63,266 nt of DNA from Paracoccaceae bacterium (GCA_902554705.1 CACDPP010000009.1:1-63266), one strand, 5' to 3'; shown: positions 16,775 to 25,780, counted from the stretch's first letter. The notes: generated by a model not told the origin, from the letters alone. Numbers and translations are program-made.

Positions 16775-19420
16775 TTACTTGTTTATAGCCGTCCGTATTT
16801 TTTTACTTAGAAGAGCATAACCAACATCATTCATATGAAGTGGGTCGTCACTGTAAAAAGTATTTTTATCCTCTCCATAAGCCTCGAGCATGGAGGAGTG
16901 TATATCTATAAAATTCCAATTTTCTTTATTTTTAACATGTTCTTCTAAGCAAAAATTGACCTTTTCAATCTCTTGTCTCAGGTGGCGTCTGAATGGACAA
17001 GGTTTGATCGAAATAACAAAAACCTCAAATTTTGGCAGAAGTTCTTTTACCGTTGTAAGAAAATTTTTATAGTCCCTCACAACTTCAGGAACAGATAGAC
17101 CGCTACCTAGATCATTATCCCCTGCATAAATAATAATTTTTCCATTGGTTATGCTGGTGGTTAAAAGCTTTTCTGCAAATGCCTGGCAAGCAGCAAGAGT
17201 TGCACCGCCAAACGCTAAATTAGATAGATATGAGACGCCTAAATCAGTCTTTGCATCTTTCCAAAGTCTTAGAGTCGAACTCCCATACAAAATGAAATCT
17301 TGTTCTTTTGTTTTGCTAATATGGTTTTGGATTTCAACTTCACGGATGTCAGTCCCAAATTCTTCCTCTACAGGGCTGAGCAAACCAACGTTTGTTGACA
17401 ATGTTTGACGTTTTGCCAGAGGCATAACATTTAATTCTACAGCAAGTTCTATTGCTTCCTCAACATATGATCTGAATGTTTTTCTATATTTTGTAAGGAA
17501 GTTTTCTATCTCAGCATCGCTTGAAGTGTCCTCTACCATATCAGACAATCTGAAACCTGGTTTTATTACAGCCGCGTAATTCGCTCTGGAAACAGGAGAG
17601 TCAAAATTTGCAAGAGCTATTGGGACAATTACGGGAGAGGGCTTCAAACGTGCAGCAAGTTTAAAAGCTCCAATTTTCAAAGGCCCTGGAGATGTCTCTG
17701 TTAAATTATCTGGAGTTTCTGATGTTCCTTCTGGAGCAATAACGAGTGGACGCCCTTCGTCAAATGCTTTTTGAGCTTCTATAAACAAACTCTCCTTTCT
17801 GGTTTCCTTTTCAACTTGAGTTTCCTCTAGTCTGTCTGACTCTGGTGTGTGGACTACAATGTTATCAAGCCGCGAGTAGTAACCGTCACGCCAAAACTCG
17901 GTATTTCTACTGGCCCGAACAATTCTTTGTCCTCCATCGCCGTATTTTGGATACAGAATTTTGGTGCTTACAAAATGGCTATCAATCGAAAAAGCGTGAC
18001 CATTTGCCAGAACGTTTTCCAGACATGACGCCAAGTGATTATATATGAAAATGGTCTGGGGCTCTTTAGGCAGATTTTCCATACCTTTTATGACGTAAGG
18101 TACTTGATCAAATGCCCTGGCGAAATCCAATTGAATAAGCTCTTTTAAACTTAATGCGTTTGTACCCTTTTTTGCACTCGTAACGCGGGTATAAATTTTG
18201 TTCAATTGCTCAAAAAAACGATGCTCCCGTTCAACTGGCTTAAGCGCATCTAGCGCCAGTGACCCTACTGTTTTTTCAGCCTCGTTTCCCTTAAGAGCTG
18301 CCTCATAAATGCAGTCGAAACCAAACTTTCTTGTAAACCTGTTGTCAATCATGTGGACTGCAGAATGTAATGAGGATTGTACGGGAATTTTTGATCCATT
18401 AAAGGTAATCAAGGTCTTTAGAAAATTAGATCCTGGATTGTCTGAAAAATTAAAGTGGCTATTAGCTGATTGTTGATAACGACCAATTTGCCAAATTTGC
18501 CTTTGAAATAGAAAAGAAGCGAGTAGGGGTTCGTTTTCCATCATCAATTGCAAATTTTTGCGAGAAAACTTAAGGATTGCCGTGTCGCGGTTCGATTTTA
18601 GGGAGTAGGGGGCTATTAACTTAGAATTTCCGTTTGCCCAAGAAAGGGTAACACCTGGTGTTACAATTGTTCGGGTCTTTTGAATTATTTTATTATTTAG
18701 TTTAAATGAAAAGTTAGTCTCTAAACTACCTGTGAATAAAACTATTAGATCTTCACATGGTTCTCCTTCATTAATGATGACTTCGTTGGGTGGGAATAAT
18801 ATTAATTCACTAAACTTTAAAAGGTCGGGTAATCTGTCGTGGTCAAGTTGAGCAAAAAAAGCACTGTTAATTAGCCTTTTGAAAATATCTCTGTCGCTAT
18901 TAAATGAAACACCATTAAATTTTCTTTGTATCTGCTTTGGTTTCTTTGGTTTGAAATGGCGTGTAGCCCATAAAAGCTCAGTTGATCGGCTAAGAATAAA
19001 GCTCATCAGAAAAGAGCCCCCAATTTGGTCGATCATTAAAAGATCATATAGAACAGAGAGCGGAAAAACTAAAACCTTGCTTTCGTCTTTGGCTGTAAGA
19101 TTTGACATGTACCTGCCCGGTGAATTTAATCCTGATACACCGAGTGGCACAATACGTTCAGTAACAGTCGCAAAAGTAATATTTTGGTCTTCAGCTTCTC
19201 TTGTAAATTCAACTTTTCCGTCAACCAAAAAGTATAGATTTTCCGCTATTTGGTTTTGATGAAAAATAGTATCTCTAGCTTTATAAACTTCAAAGCGACA
19301 ATGTTTATCAATTAAGTTTTTAGCTTTTTCCGAAAGCTGCAGTTGCAAATCAAAATAACGTGTACTTTCATCGAAAAATGAAGAAATATTTTCGTTCATA
19401 TTTTGTAAAATTTTCAACAT
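16775..19420 (-). CDS. Cyclic-nucleotide-binding/acyltransferase/SGNH hydrolase fusion protein
   Basis: An 881-residue multidomain protein. Residues about 36-150 and 190-308 resemble two cyclic-nucleotide-binding domains (NLYFLVDGKVEF; EDLIVLFTGSLET). Residues about 440-640 resemble a PlsC-type acyltransferase with NHLASCLEN at 461-469 and PEGT at 563-566; the usual Asp of the H-x4-D motif is replaced by Leu467 (Glu468 follows). Residues about 705-881 form an SGNH hydrolase with YGSSTLRLW (Ser714), FGGAT (Gly739), AGDND (Asn769) and DPLH (Asp859/His862), all intact. No signal peptide or clear transmembrane helix is seen, so it is probably cytoplasmic or membrane-peripheral. A cAMP-phosphodiesterase-like gene lies directly upstream. 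The true substrate is unknown. Confidence 0.8.
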   Translation of the reverse strand: MLKILQNMNENISSFFDESTRYFDLQLQLSEKAKNLIDKHCRFEVYKARDTIFHQNQIAENLYFLVDGKVEFTREAEDQNITFATVTERIVPLGVSGLNSPGRYMSNLTAKDESKVLVFPLSVLYDLLMIDQIGGSFLMSFILSRSTELLWATRHFKPKKPKQIQRKFNGVSFNSDRDIFKRLINSAFFAQLDHDRLPDLLKFSELILFPPNEVIINEGEPCEDLIVLFTGSLETNFSFKLNNKIIQKTRTIVTPGVTLSWANGNSKLIAPYSLKSNRDTAILKFSRKNLQLMMENEPLLASFLFQRQIWQIGRYQQSANSHFNFSDNPGSNFLKTLITFNGSKIPVQSSLHSAVHMIDNRFTRKFGFDCIYEAALKGNEAEKTVGSLALDALKPVEREHRFFEQLNKIYTRVTSAKKGTNALSLKELIQLDFARAFDQVPYVIKGMENLPKEPQTIFIYNHLASCLENVLANGHAFSIDSHFVSTKILYPKYGDGGQRIVRASRNTEFWRDGYYSRLDNIVVHTPESDRLEETQVEKETRKESLFIEAQKAFDEGRPLVIAPEGTSETPDNLTETSPGPLKIGAFKLAARLKPSPVIVPIALANFDSPVSRANYAAVIKPGFRLSDMVEDTSSDAEIENFLTKYRKTFRSYVEEAIELAVELNVMPLAKRQTLSTNVGLLSPVEEEFGTDIREVEIQNHISKTKEQDFILYGSSTLRLWKDAKTDLGVSYLSNLAFGGATLAACQAFAEKLLTTSITNGKIIIYAGDNDLGSGLSVPEVVRDYKNFLTTVKELLPKFEVFVISIKPCPFRRHLRQEIEKVNFCLEEHVKNKENWNFIDIHSSMLEAYGEDKNTFYSDDPLHMNDVGYALLSKKIRTAINK

Positions 19421-19583
19421 CCCGTTGCCAACCTTTGGATTAGGTACTCTAGTCTTGCTGACATCGAATTGAGTTGAAAATTTTTGGAGCTGTTTATGGA
19501 AAAAAAGTTATTTAGAGGAATTTTCTGTCTAAATTTTATTCAATGAGCCAAAATTTTAGCCGTTTTCTCAAATCAAACTATTT

Positions 19584-20360
19584 TCAGTTTGAAGTTATTA
19601 ATGGCGTCCAAAAACCATTACTCGAACTGTCTAAATATGCAAAACCAGTCGGAAACAATTTAAATCCTTTTGGCGCATTTACTCTTCTGTTGAACGAAAA
19701 TCTTGTGCAGATCGAAGGTGCTGTCACGACTGAATGAATACCTAATGATCCCTGATAAATTCCATGCACATGCCCGCAGAGAATTCTGATTGGTTGGCTA
19801 GCTGCATCAAGACACTCTGAAAGTTCATCTGAGTTCTTAAGCCCTATCTCATCCATGAAAGGAATACCCGTATTTATTGGAGGGTGGTGGATCGCGAGAA
19901 TAATATTTTTTTCAGTAGGTTGATTTAAATTCTCAAATAGTAAGTTTAAACTTTCTGACCGTAGCAAGCCATGGTTTTGACCTTCAACTAATGTATCTAA
20001 GCCAATAATTAAAGTATCACTTGTCTCGTACACCCAATCAAAAAATCCTGAGCTTTGAATATCTATGTCTTTCGCAAAATAATGCATCATTGGTTGACGA
20101 AGGTCGTGATTTCCTGGGATAGCTAATAAGGGTAAATGTAGCTTTTTTAAGATATTATAAGCATCGGAGTAACTTGCTGTACTCCCATCATCACTAATAT
20201 CACCAGTAATAATTACGCCATCAAGATTACCAAAATCTTCCTTTTTACCTAAAATTTTATCAACTGTGTTTTTTAGAATATACTTTGCGTTGAATGCTCG
20301 TGTTAAGGTTGTTTCATCTTCGATGAGATGGAAGTCTGATAAGTGTAAAAATCCTGACAT
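19584..20360 (-). CDS. Calcineurin-like metallophosphoesterase (CpdA-like cyclic nucleotide phosphodiesterase)
   Basis: A 258-residue class III-type phosphoesterase. All metal-binding blocks are present: LSDFH near the N-terminus (Asp and His), GDISDDG, GNHD, the AIHHPP His and GHVHG. The closest recognisable type is CpdA-like 3',5'-cAMP phosphodiesterase. The gene sits 163 bases upstream of the cyclic-nucleotide-binding fusion protein on the same strand, which supports a cyclic-nucleotide role by context. Another phosphoester substrate is possible. Confidence 0.8.
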   Translation of the reverse strand: MSGFLHLSDFHLIEDETTLTRAFNAKYILKNTVDKILGKKEDFGNLDGVIITGDISDDGSTASYSDAYNILKKLHLPLLAIPGNHDLRQPMMHYFAKDIDIQSSGFFDWVYETSDTLIIGLDTLVEGQNHGLLRSESLNLLFENLNQPTEKNIILAIHHPPINTGIPFMDEIGLKNSDELSECLDAASQPIRILCGHVHGIYQGSLGIHSVVTAPSICTRFSFNRRVNAPKGFKLFPTGFAYLDSSSNGFWTPLITSN

Positions 20361-20441
20361 TAATAACTTTTTAGCATCAATTTTCTTAGCCGAGCAATAA
20401 GGTAAATTGACTAAAATCGGAATAATTCAATAAATCGTGCT

Positions 20442-21272
20442 TTAAAATGAAAAAGCAGGAATAATAAAATTTGGTATTTCAGAAAGGTTATTAGAATTCA
20501 TTAAATCTGTATTTTTTTTAGTTGCGCCAATACCAGTTTTAACAAGAGCACTTGAGCAATTAGCATTAAAGCCTCCTCTGATATCATGTTCTACGCTGTC
20601 ACCAATACATAGAACTTTCTTTGATTCTATTTCTGGGATTTTATTAAGAGCAAACTTGTAAATTGATGGATGGGGTTTTCCAAACCACGTGACAGGTCCT
20701 CCCATTTTCTCATATTCCTTCGCAATTAAGCCTGCTCCAAAAGAAGTTCCATTTGGGGTCAACATTATCAAATCTGGGTTTGTGCAAAAGGCAGGTACGC
20801 CTCTGGTGGCCAATGGCTCAAGAAGAGATGTGTAGTAACTAAGAGCTTTCCTGTCAGATTCAGACCCTGCAATTATTAAATAATCAGCTTCGTCTGTATA
20901 TTTGGGTATTTCACAAGAAAGACCATCGATCGGCGATGTATCTAAATCCCTTGAAATTAAATATATTTTTGGCTTTATAAAGTTTCCATCTTCGATTTTA
21001 TTTTTAATAGTCCAATACGCAACCTCTCCAGAAGTAATAACTGCAGTAAACAAATTTAAATCAAAACCAAGTCTTTCAAGTCGTTCACAGTTTTCTATAG
21101 CCCTTTTCCCTGAGTTCGAAAGCAAAACTATTGGTTTATTATATTCAGAGAGTCTTTTGATTGCATCTATTGCAAATGGATAAGGTCCGGAAGCATCCAT
21201 TAGTACGCCAAATTGATCAATGAAAAACGCATCAAATTGGTCAGCAAGATCTTCCAACTTTGTGTGCTTCAT
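20442..21272 (-). CDS. HAD superfamily hydrolase, class IIA (NagD-like, TIGR01459 type)
   Basis: A 276-residue HAD phosphatase-like protein. Motif I is DQFGVL at residues 19-24 (nucleophile Asp19), motif II LLSNSGKR, a class IIA cap domain in the middle, and motif IV GDSVEHD. The second Asp of a standard DxD is Phe21; related alphaproteobacterial members carry Trp there, so this is probably a family trait rather than decay. The substrate is unknown. It lies upstream of the metallophosphoesterase gene on the same strand (81-base gap) and downstream of the phn genes. Confidence 0.8.
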   Translation of the reverse strand: MKHTKLEDLADQFDAFFIDQFGVLMDASGPYPFAIDAIKRLSEYNKPIVLLSNSGKRAIENCERLERLGFDLNLFTAVITSGEVAYWTIKNKIEDGNFIKPKIYLISRDLDTSPIDGLSCEIPKYTDEADYLIIAGSESDRKALSYYTSLLEPLATRGVPAFCTNPDLIMLTPNGTSFGAGLIAKEYEKMGGPVTWFGKPHPSIYKFALNKIPEIESKKVLCIGDSVEHDIRGGFNANCSSALVKTGIGATKKNTDLMNSNNLSEIPNFIIPAFSF

Positions 21273-21345
21273 TTTAAATTCTAATTGCGTTTACAAAAAA
21301 ATTAATAACAGAAGAACGAGGCACTATTAATCTGAGCACTGGTTA

Positions 21346-22158
21346 TTAAATAATAGCGCCACGAACCTTAGCGGAAACCCATTCGGAGATAAAAACAGTA
21401 ACTAAAATAACAATCAAGATTAAAGATACTTGAGTCCAGGCCAGTGTATTTAATGAGCCATTTAACTGTAATCCAATGCCGCCGGCTCCAACTAATCCTA
21501 AGATAGTAGATTCTCTAATATTGATATCCCAACGGTAAATGCCCACTCCAGCTATGGTTGGAAGCACCTGAGGTAATATTCCAAATATCATTTTTTGCGG
21601 ACCACTAGCACCAGTTGCTTCGATAGCCTCTACTTGTGTATGGTCTATTTCTTCGATGGATTCATAAATTAATTTTGCGCAGAAACCAACTGATCTAAGC
21701 CCAATAGCAATTGTACCTGCCAAAACACCAGGTCCCAAAATAAAAACTAAAATTAAAGCCCAAATTAATGAATTCACAGATCTAGATGATACTATGATAA
21801 ACAGGCCGATTGTACGAACAACAATATTTGGAGTGGTATTGCGAGCTGTTGCGAATGCAACCGGTACGGCAATAGCCATAGCTATAATTGTTCCAATTGT
21901 TGCGATATTTATTGTATCCCAAACAGGTTTCCACAACTTGTTCATATATGACCATTTTGGAGGTACCATGCGTGAGCCGATGTCTGCAGCTTGGGTTGGT
22001 GCGTCGGTCACAAAAAACCATACCGTTTTTTCAGATATCATCTGCCAAGCATACATAATAACGGCTATGCCGATTAACCAGCAAACCCATCTTATCCACT
22101 GCTCTTTGGAGGTGCGAAGCCGCCAAGTTTCAATACCATTATTTGTACTTGCTGGCAT
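21346..22158 (-). CDS. phnE: Phosphonate-type ABC transporter permease PhnE (second copy)
   Basis: Inner-membrane permease of a phosphonate-family importer. About six transmembrane segments are visible. The EAA-like loop lies around EAIEATGASGPQKMIFGILPQ (part), followed by YRWDINIRESTILGLVGAGG, a strong PhnE signature. I chose the ATG at 22158, giving 270 residues: its A is the last base of the preceding gene's TAA, so the two are translationally coupled. Upstream in-frame starts would run into the previous gene. It forms a heterodimeric pore with the other PhnE. Confidence 0.9.
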   Translation of the reverse strand: MPASTNNGIETWRLRTSKEQWIRWVCWLIGIAVIMYAWQMISEKTVWFFVTDAPTQAADIGSRMVPPKWSYMNKLWKPVWDTINIATIGTIIAMAIAVPVAFATARNTTPNIVVRTIGLFIIVSSRSVNSLIWALILVFILGPGVLAGTIAIGLRSVGFCAKLIYESIEEIDHTQVEAIEATGASGPQKMIFGILPQVLPTIAGVGIYRWDINIRESTILGLVGAGGIGLQLNGSLNTLAWTQVSLILIVILVTVFISEWVSAKVRGAII

Positions 22159-22973
22159 TACTGCACCCACTTTCTGAAAAAGCTGGATGTATATTCCATA
22201 CACATCACAATTAAGATTATTATAATAAGTATTGCTGCTGCTGTATCGAATTCATATCTAGAAAAAGATGTGTTTAGAGTTGCACCTATGCCGCCACCAC
22301 CGACAATGCCGACAACTGCAGACTCGCGAAAATTAATATCTAGGCGATAAATGGATAGTCCTATCATTCGTGGCATGACTTGAGGTTGTATAGAATAATT
22401 CACCCATTGAAACCAATTTGCACCTGTTGCTTTTACGGCTTCAGCTTGTGAAGCACTTGAGTTTTCAATGTCTTCAGCGAGTAATTTTGCATAAAAACCA
22501 ATTGTACCAAGTGACAATGCAACAAAGCCAGCAAATGGTCCAAAACCAAATAATTTTACGGCAAATATCGCGAGTATTATTTCAGGAAAGGTCCTTGAAG
22601 CTGCTATTATGCCCCGACAAAATAAATAGACCCAGGCTGGTGCCAAGTTGCGGGCAGCGCCGAGGCCAACTGGGATCGATAAAGCAATCCCTGCGACTGT
22701 AGATATAATAGCCATCCAGATGCTTTCAGCAATTCCTTCCCAAAGTACCCCGCGGTTGTCTGAAAAATTTGGAGGAAAAAATGAATCCAAAAACCTTTGA
22801 GCTCTAGGTAGCCCTTCTTTCACGCGCTCCAAATCGATATTCATTGTCCCAAGAGCTGCGGCAAGGTAAATTGCTCCACCCACAATTATTAACCATCTTA
22901 CAAAGCTATTCTTTATAAATGGGGCTTTTTTCCAACTGGAAGGGTAACTGCCTGTTTCTGAAGAGTCCGTCAT
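22158..22973 (-). CDS. phnE: Phosphonate-type ABC transporter permease PhnE (first copy)
   Basis: Paralogous permease of 271 residues with about six transmembrane segments, the coupling loop EAVKATGANWFQWVNYSIQPQ (part) and IYRLDINFRESAVVGIVGGGG. It has a long polar N-terminus before the first helix. The ATG begins two bases after the phnC stop and the TAA overlaps the next permease start, so phnC-phnE-phnE are translated as a tight unit. Confidence 0.9.
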   Translation of the reverse strand: MTDSSETGSYPSSWKKAPFIKNSFVRWLIIVGGAIYLAAALGTMNIDLERVKEGLPRAQRFLDSFFPPNFSDNRGVLWEGIAESIWMAIISTVAGIALSIPVGLGAARNLAPAWVYLFCRGIIAASRTFPEIILAIFAVKLFGFGPFAGFVALSLGTIGFYAKLLAEDIENSSASQAEAVKATGANWFQWVNYSIQPQVMPRMIGLSIYRLDINFRESAVVGIVGGGGIGATLNTSFSRYEFDTAAAILIIIILIVMCMEYTSSFFRKWVQ

Positions 22974-22975
22974 GT

Positions 22976-23770
22976 TTAAAACTCTTCCTCATCATCGTCA
23001 TCTTCGTCTGTTGACTTGATAGTCGCAGACCAATCTTCCTCACCATAAATTCTTGTTAAAACTTCGGGTGTAAGACCTTCGGGTTTTCCATCATAGACAA
23101 CCGAACCTAATTCTAAGCCTACAACACGCTGAGAAAACATCTGAGCGAGGAAAACGTCGTGAATGTTTATTATAGCCGTAAGTCCTCTTTCGGAACATAG
23201 CTCTTGAATCAATCTCATTATTTGCCGCGATGTTTTTGGATCAAGGCTTGCGGTTGGCTCATCAACAAGCAACAGATCTGGATTTTGTATTAGTGCACGA
23301 CAGATGCCCACGCGCTGGCGTTGCCCACCGGAAAGTTCATCTGCACGTTTATCTGCCATATGTTTTAAGCCAACTCTGTCTAATAGGCGATAAGCTTCCT
23401 GAATATCTGCACTTGGAAATTTTCTGAAATAGCTGCGCCAAAACCCAACATAACCAAGACGGCCTGACAAAACATTTTCCATAACTGTCAATCGCTCAAC
23501 CAAAGCATACTCTTGGAAAATCATACCCATTCTCCGTCTTGCTTTTCGCAAAGCTGACGAAGACAATTTTGTTAGCTCTGTTCCTTTCAGGACAACACTT
23601 CCTGAGGTTGGTTGTACAAGCCGATTTACACAGCGAATTAAAGTAGATTTTCCTGCACCTGATGGTCCGATAAGGGCCAAAACCTGCCCTTTGGGAATCT
23701 CCAAAGTAACTCCTTTAAGAGCTAACTCTCCAGTATTATATTTCTTGGTTAATTCGGCAAGTTGCAGCAT
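22976..23770 (-). CDS. phnC: Phosphonate-type ABC transporter ATP-binding protein PhnC
   Basis: ATPase of the importer. Walker [10 protein letters not shown] is at about residues 36-44, the Q-loop near IFQEY, the signature LSGGQRQR and Walker [13 protein letters not shown] follow, and the switch His is in NIHDV. The 264 residues are normal in length except for an unusual acidic C-terminal tail ([10 protein letters not shown]). A stable hairpin separates it from phnD upstream. Confidence 0.93.
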   Translation of the reverse strand: MLQLAELTKKYNTGELALKGVTLEIPKGQVLALIGPSGAGKSTLIRCVNRLVQPTSGSVVLKGTELTKLSSSALRKARRRMGMIFQEYALVERLTVMENVLSGRLGYVGFWRSYFRKFPSADIQEAYRLLDRVGLKHMADKRADELSGGQRQRVGICRALIQNPDLLLVDEPTASLDPKTSRQIMRLIQELCSERGLTAIINIHDVFLAQMFSQRVVGLELGSVVYDGKPEGLTPEVLTRIYGEEDWSATIKSTDEDDDDEEEF

Positions 23771-23804
23771 TTGGTACCTGTATGTCTAATTGATTTATTG
23801 CGCT

Positions 23805-23830
23805 AGTCAGGCCCTATAATGGGCCTGACT
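23805..23830 (-). promoter_or_regulatory. Perfect 10-bp stem-loop between phnD and phnC
   Basis: AGTCAGGCCC (23805-23814) and GGGCCTGACT (23821-23830) pair perfectly around a six-base loop. The hairpin lies 25 bases after the phnD stop and 34 bases before the phnC start. On the coding (minus) strand no T-run follows, so it is more likely a stability or attenuation element that favours the binding-protein message than a full terminator. Confidence 0.7.
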
Positions 23831-23855
23831 TTATTTTCTTATGACTTCGTCTGGA

Positions 23856-24833
23856 TTATTTACAGTCGTAACTAACGCCGTTTGCTGTATCGATGCCTCT
23901 AATAACAGCCCAGTCGTTTTTATGACGAATGCCGATGAAACGGTCAGCTTTTGCAAACTCTTTTTTGAAAGTAGCATCTGACTCAAAGTCAAAGCTCCAA
24001 AAAGCGCTTTTGATTTTTGCAACAAGCTCTGGATGTAAATTATGCGCGTGGCCATATCCAGTTGTTGGGAATGTTGCCGATTTGTATACTATTTGCAGTA
24101 CGTCTTTTTCTATAACACCGCGGCGCTCCATTCGCTGCCGTACCGAGTTGGCTATAGCAGCAACTTCGTAGTCACCATTGTAAACGCCCAAAATAGAGTT
24201 ATCGTGCTTTCCAGAAAATGTTGGCGTAAAATCTTTGTCTGCCAATAGGCCAAACTCACCTTTAAGGATTGCGGAAGGCGCTTTAAAGCCAGAATTAGAT
24301 GTTGGTGACGTAAAGGCCATTGTTCGACCCGCAATATCTGCTGGAGATGTTATATCACTGCCTTTTTTGACAATAATTTCCATCTCATAACCGAATTTAC
24401 CATCGTCGTATGCCATCATTCCAAAAGGTACAAAGCCAGCACAACTTACAGCTATTGGATTTGATCCTGTGTTGAAGCCAGCGACATGCAGTCTGCCTGA
24501 ACGCATTGCTTCAAGCTGTGCAGCATTTGACTCGACAGGGAAAAATACCACTTTTCGGTCAGTCATTTTTTCCAGATGGTCTGTAAATGGCTTCCAAACA
24601 TTTGCGTATACAGCAGGATCCTCAACAGGAGTATACGTGAATATGATTGTTTTAGGATCAACCCAATCCTTTGGATCAAGCGGCAAATCAGCAACTTGGT
24701 CTAAATTTCTGTCGCAATAAGCCTCATCCAGAGTTCCTCTGTGACAGTCTTCGGCGACTGCTTGCGTAACAAAACTTGCACACAAGATAACGGCAGCCGA
24801 AATAGCGGCGCCTAGTTTCATTTTAGCGATCAT
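23856..24833 (-). CDS. phnD: Phosphonate-type ABC transporter periplasmic binding protein PhnD
   Basis: Substrate-binding protein of the importer, 325 residues with a signal peptide cut near AVAE. Features are IIFTYTPVEDPA, the DHLEKMTDRKVVF region, GSNPIAV and the ligand-loop SPTSNSG typical of PhnD/PhnS-like proteins. I chose the ATG at 24833 because GGAGAGG precedes it by a few bases; an ATG at 24899 has no such site and would hide the signal peptide. The ligand could be a phosphonate, phosphite or a phosphate ester. No C-P lyase or phosphonatase gene is in the window. Confidence 0.9.
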   Translation of the reverse strand: MIAKMKLGAAISAAVILCASFVTQAVAEDCHRGTLDEAYCDRNLDQVADLPLDPKDWVDPKTIIFTYTPVEDPAVYANVWKPFTDHLEKMTDRKVVFFPVESNAAQLEAMRSGRLHVAGFNTGSNPIAVSCAGFVPFGMMAYDDGKFGYEMEIIVKKGSDITSPADIAGRTMAFTSPTSNSGFKAPSAILKGEFGLLADKDFTPTFSGKHDNSILGVYNGDYEVAAIANSVRQRMERRGVIEKDVLQIVYKSATFPTTGYGHAHNLHPELVAKIKSAFWSFDFESDATFKKEFAKADRFIGIRHKNDWAVIRGIDTANGVSYDCK

Positions 24834-24911
24834 TTGTCCTCTCCAGTATTTATCGATTCTCAGCAATAGGTTAAGCGGCAAGTAATTTTCAAACAACATA
24901 ATTATACAGTT

Positions 24912-24936
24912 ATCAATTTTTTAGTTAAAAATTGAT
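24912..24936. promoter_or_regulatory. Inverted repeat in the phnD/gph divergent gap
   Basis: ATCAATTTTT (24912-24921) and AAAAATTGAT (24927-24936) are perfect complements separated by five bases. The element sits 79 bases upstream of phnD and 93 bases upstream of gph, a suitable place for an operator serving one or both promoters. It does not look like a canonical Pho box. Confidence 0.4.
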
Positions 24937-25028
24937 ACTTTGAGAGTAGATTAGATTTTACACATCAGTAAAAAATCCTTAGTGGAAAAAGATAGTAGTT
25001 AAATTTAGAAAATCGTCTGGAGTATTAT

Positions 25029-25703
25029 TTGAGAAAAACCGTTGCTCATAGAGCAAGTATAATTTTCGATCTGGATGGTACTTTAATTGATAGTGCTAAA
25101 GACATTCAATGGGTTGCCAATAATGCTTTATCTGAAATTGGAGTTGCTCCTATCAGCTACGAGGAAGCTGTCAGCTTTATTGGTGAAGGTGCTCCGCTCT
25201 TTGTTAAGAAAATGATTGCAGCTCGGTCAGTTGAAACCGAGCAACAAGATTTCCTTCTAGAGCAATTTTTAAAATTTTATGAGGAAGCTGTGCAATTTAG
25301 TAAGCCTTATGAAAATGTCGTCGGCGTTTTGGAAATGCTGAAGGCAAACCATGATCTAGGAATATGCACAAATAAACCGCTGAGGCCTGCGTTAAAGATT
25401 TTGAAGCATTTAAAACTAGATCATTTTTTTAAATGTGTAACAGGAGGGGACAACCCATTTGCAAGAAAACCAGATCCAAGGCCTCTGTTTGAAACATCTA
25501 AAAGCGTAGGGGATGGTCTATGTATTTATGTTGGCGACAGTGAAGTTGATGCTGAGACGGCTAAAAGAGCTGAGGTTCCATTTTTACTCTTTTCTGAGGG
25601 ATATCGTAAAACACCTGTAGAACAGATCCCACATACCTTTCAATTTTCGTGCTTCAAAGACCTACCTGAATTAATTGAAAAAATATTAGAAACTTATCAA
25701 TAG
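25029..25703 (+). CDS. gph: HAD phosphatase, phosphoglycolate phosphatase type (Gph)
   Basis: HAD-IA phosphatase expected to dephosphorylate 2-phosphoglycolate. Motif I is FDLDGTLID with Asp14 and Asp16, motif II is in CTNKP, the Lys is in ARKPDP, and motif IV is VGDSEVD. The 224 residues are normal. Translation starts at TTG, supported by CTGGAG about eight bases upstream; no ATG or GTG lies between it and motif I. The specificity assignment is by family only. Confidence 0.82.
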   Translation: MRKTVAHRASIIFDLDGTLIDSAKDIQWVANNALSEIGVAPISYEEAVSFIGEGAPLFVKKMIAARSVETEQQDFLLEQFLKFYEEAVQFSKPYENVVGVLEMLKANHDLGICTNKPLRPALKILKHLKLDHFFKCVTGGDNPFARKPDPRPLFETSKSVGDGLCIYVGDSEVDAETAKRAEVPFLLFSEGYRKTPVEQIPHTFQFSCFKDLPELIEKILETYQ

Positions 25704-25780
25704 GTAAAAAATAGGTGCATTTGGATTTGTAAATATAAAATCTAACTTGTGTTTGATTTTTGAGTTCTTTGCATCAACTA

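Noticed and set aside
19543-19737. Short plus-strand frame overlapping the metallophosphoesterase end
   Set aside because: It runs antisense through a well-supported gene and has no ribosome site or recognisable family.
20442-21272. HAD protein with Phe in place of the second catalytic Asp (DQFGVL), suggesting a dead enzyme
   Set aside because: Related alphaproteobacterial class IIA members have Trp at this place, and motifs II and IV are intact, so it looks like a family feature rather than decay.
21794-22177. 127-codon plus-strand frame opposite the second phnE
   Set aside because: It is antisense to a clear permease gene, and its hydrophobic composition mirrors the coding strand.
23805-23830. 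phnD/phnC hairpin read as an intrinsic terminator
   Set aside because: The T-rich tract follows it only on the plus strand, where no gene ends. On the coding strand it is followed by AGCGCAATAAATC.
24834-25028. Pho box upstream of phnD
   Set aside because: I looked for CTGTCA-type direct repeats at 11-base spacing and found none; only the inverted repeat is clear.
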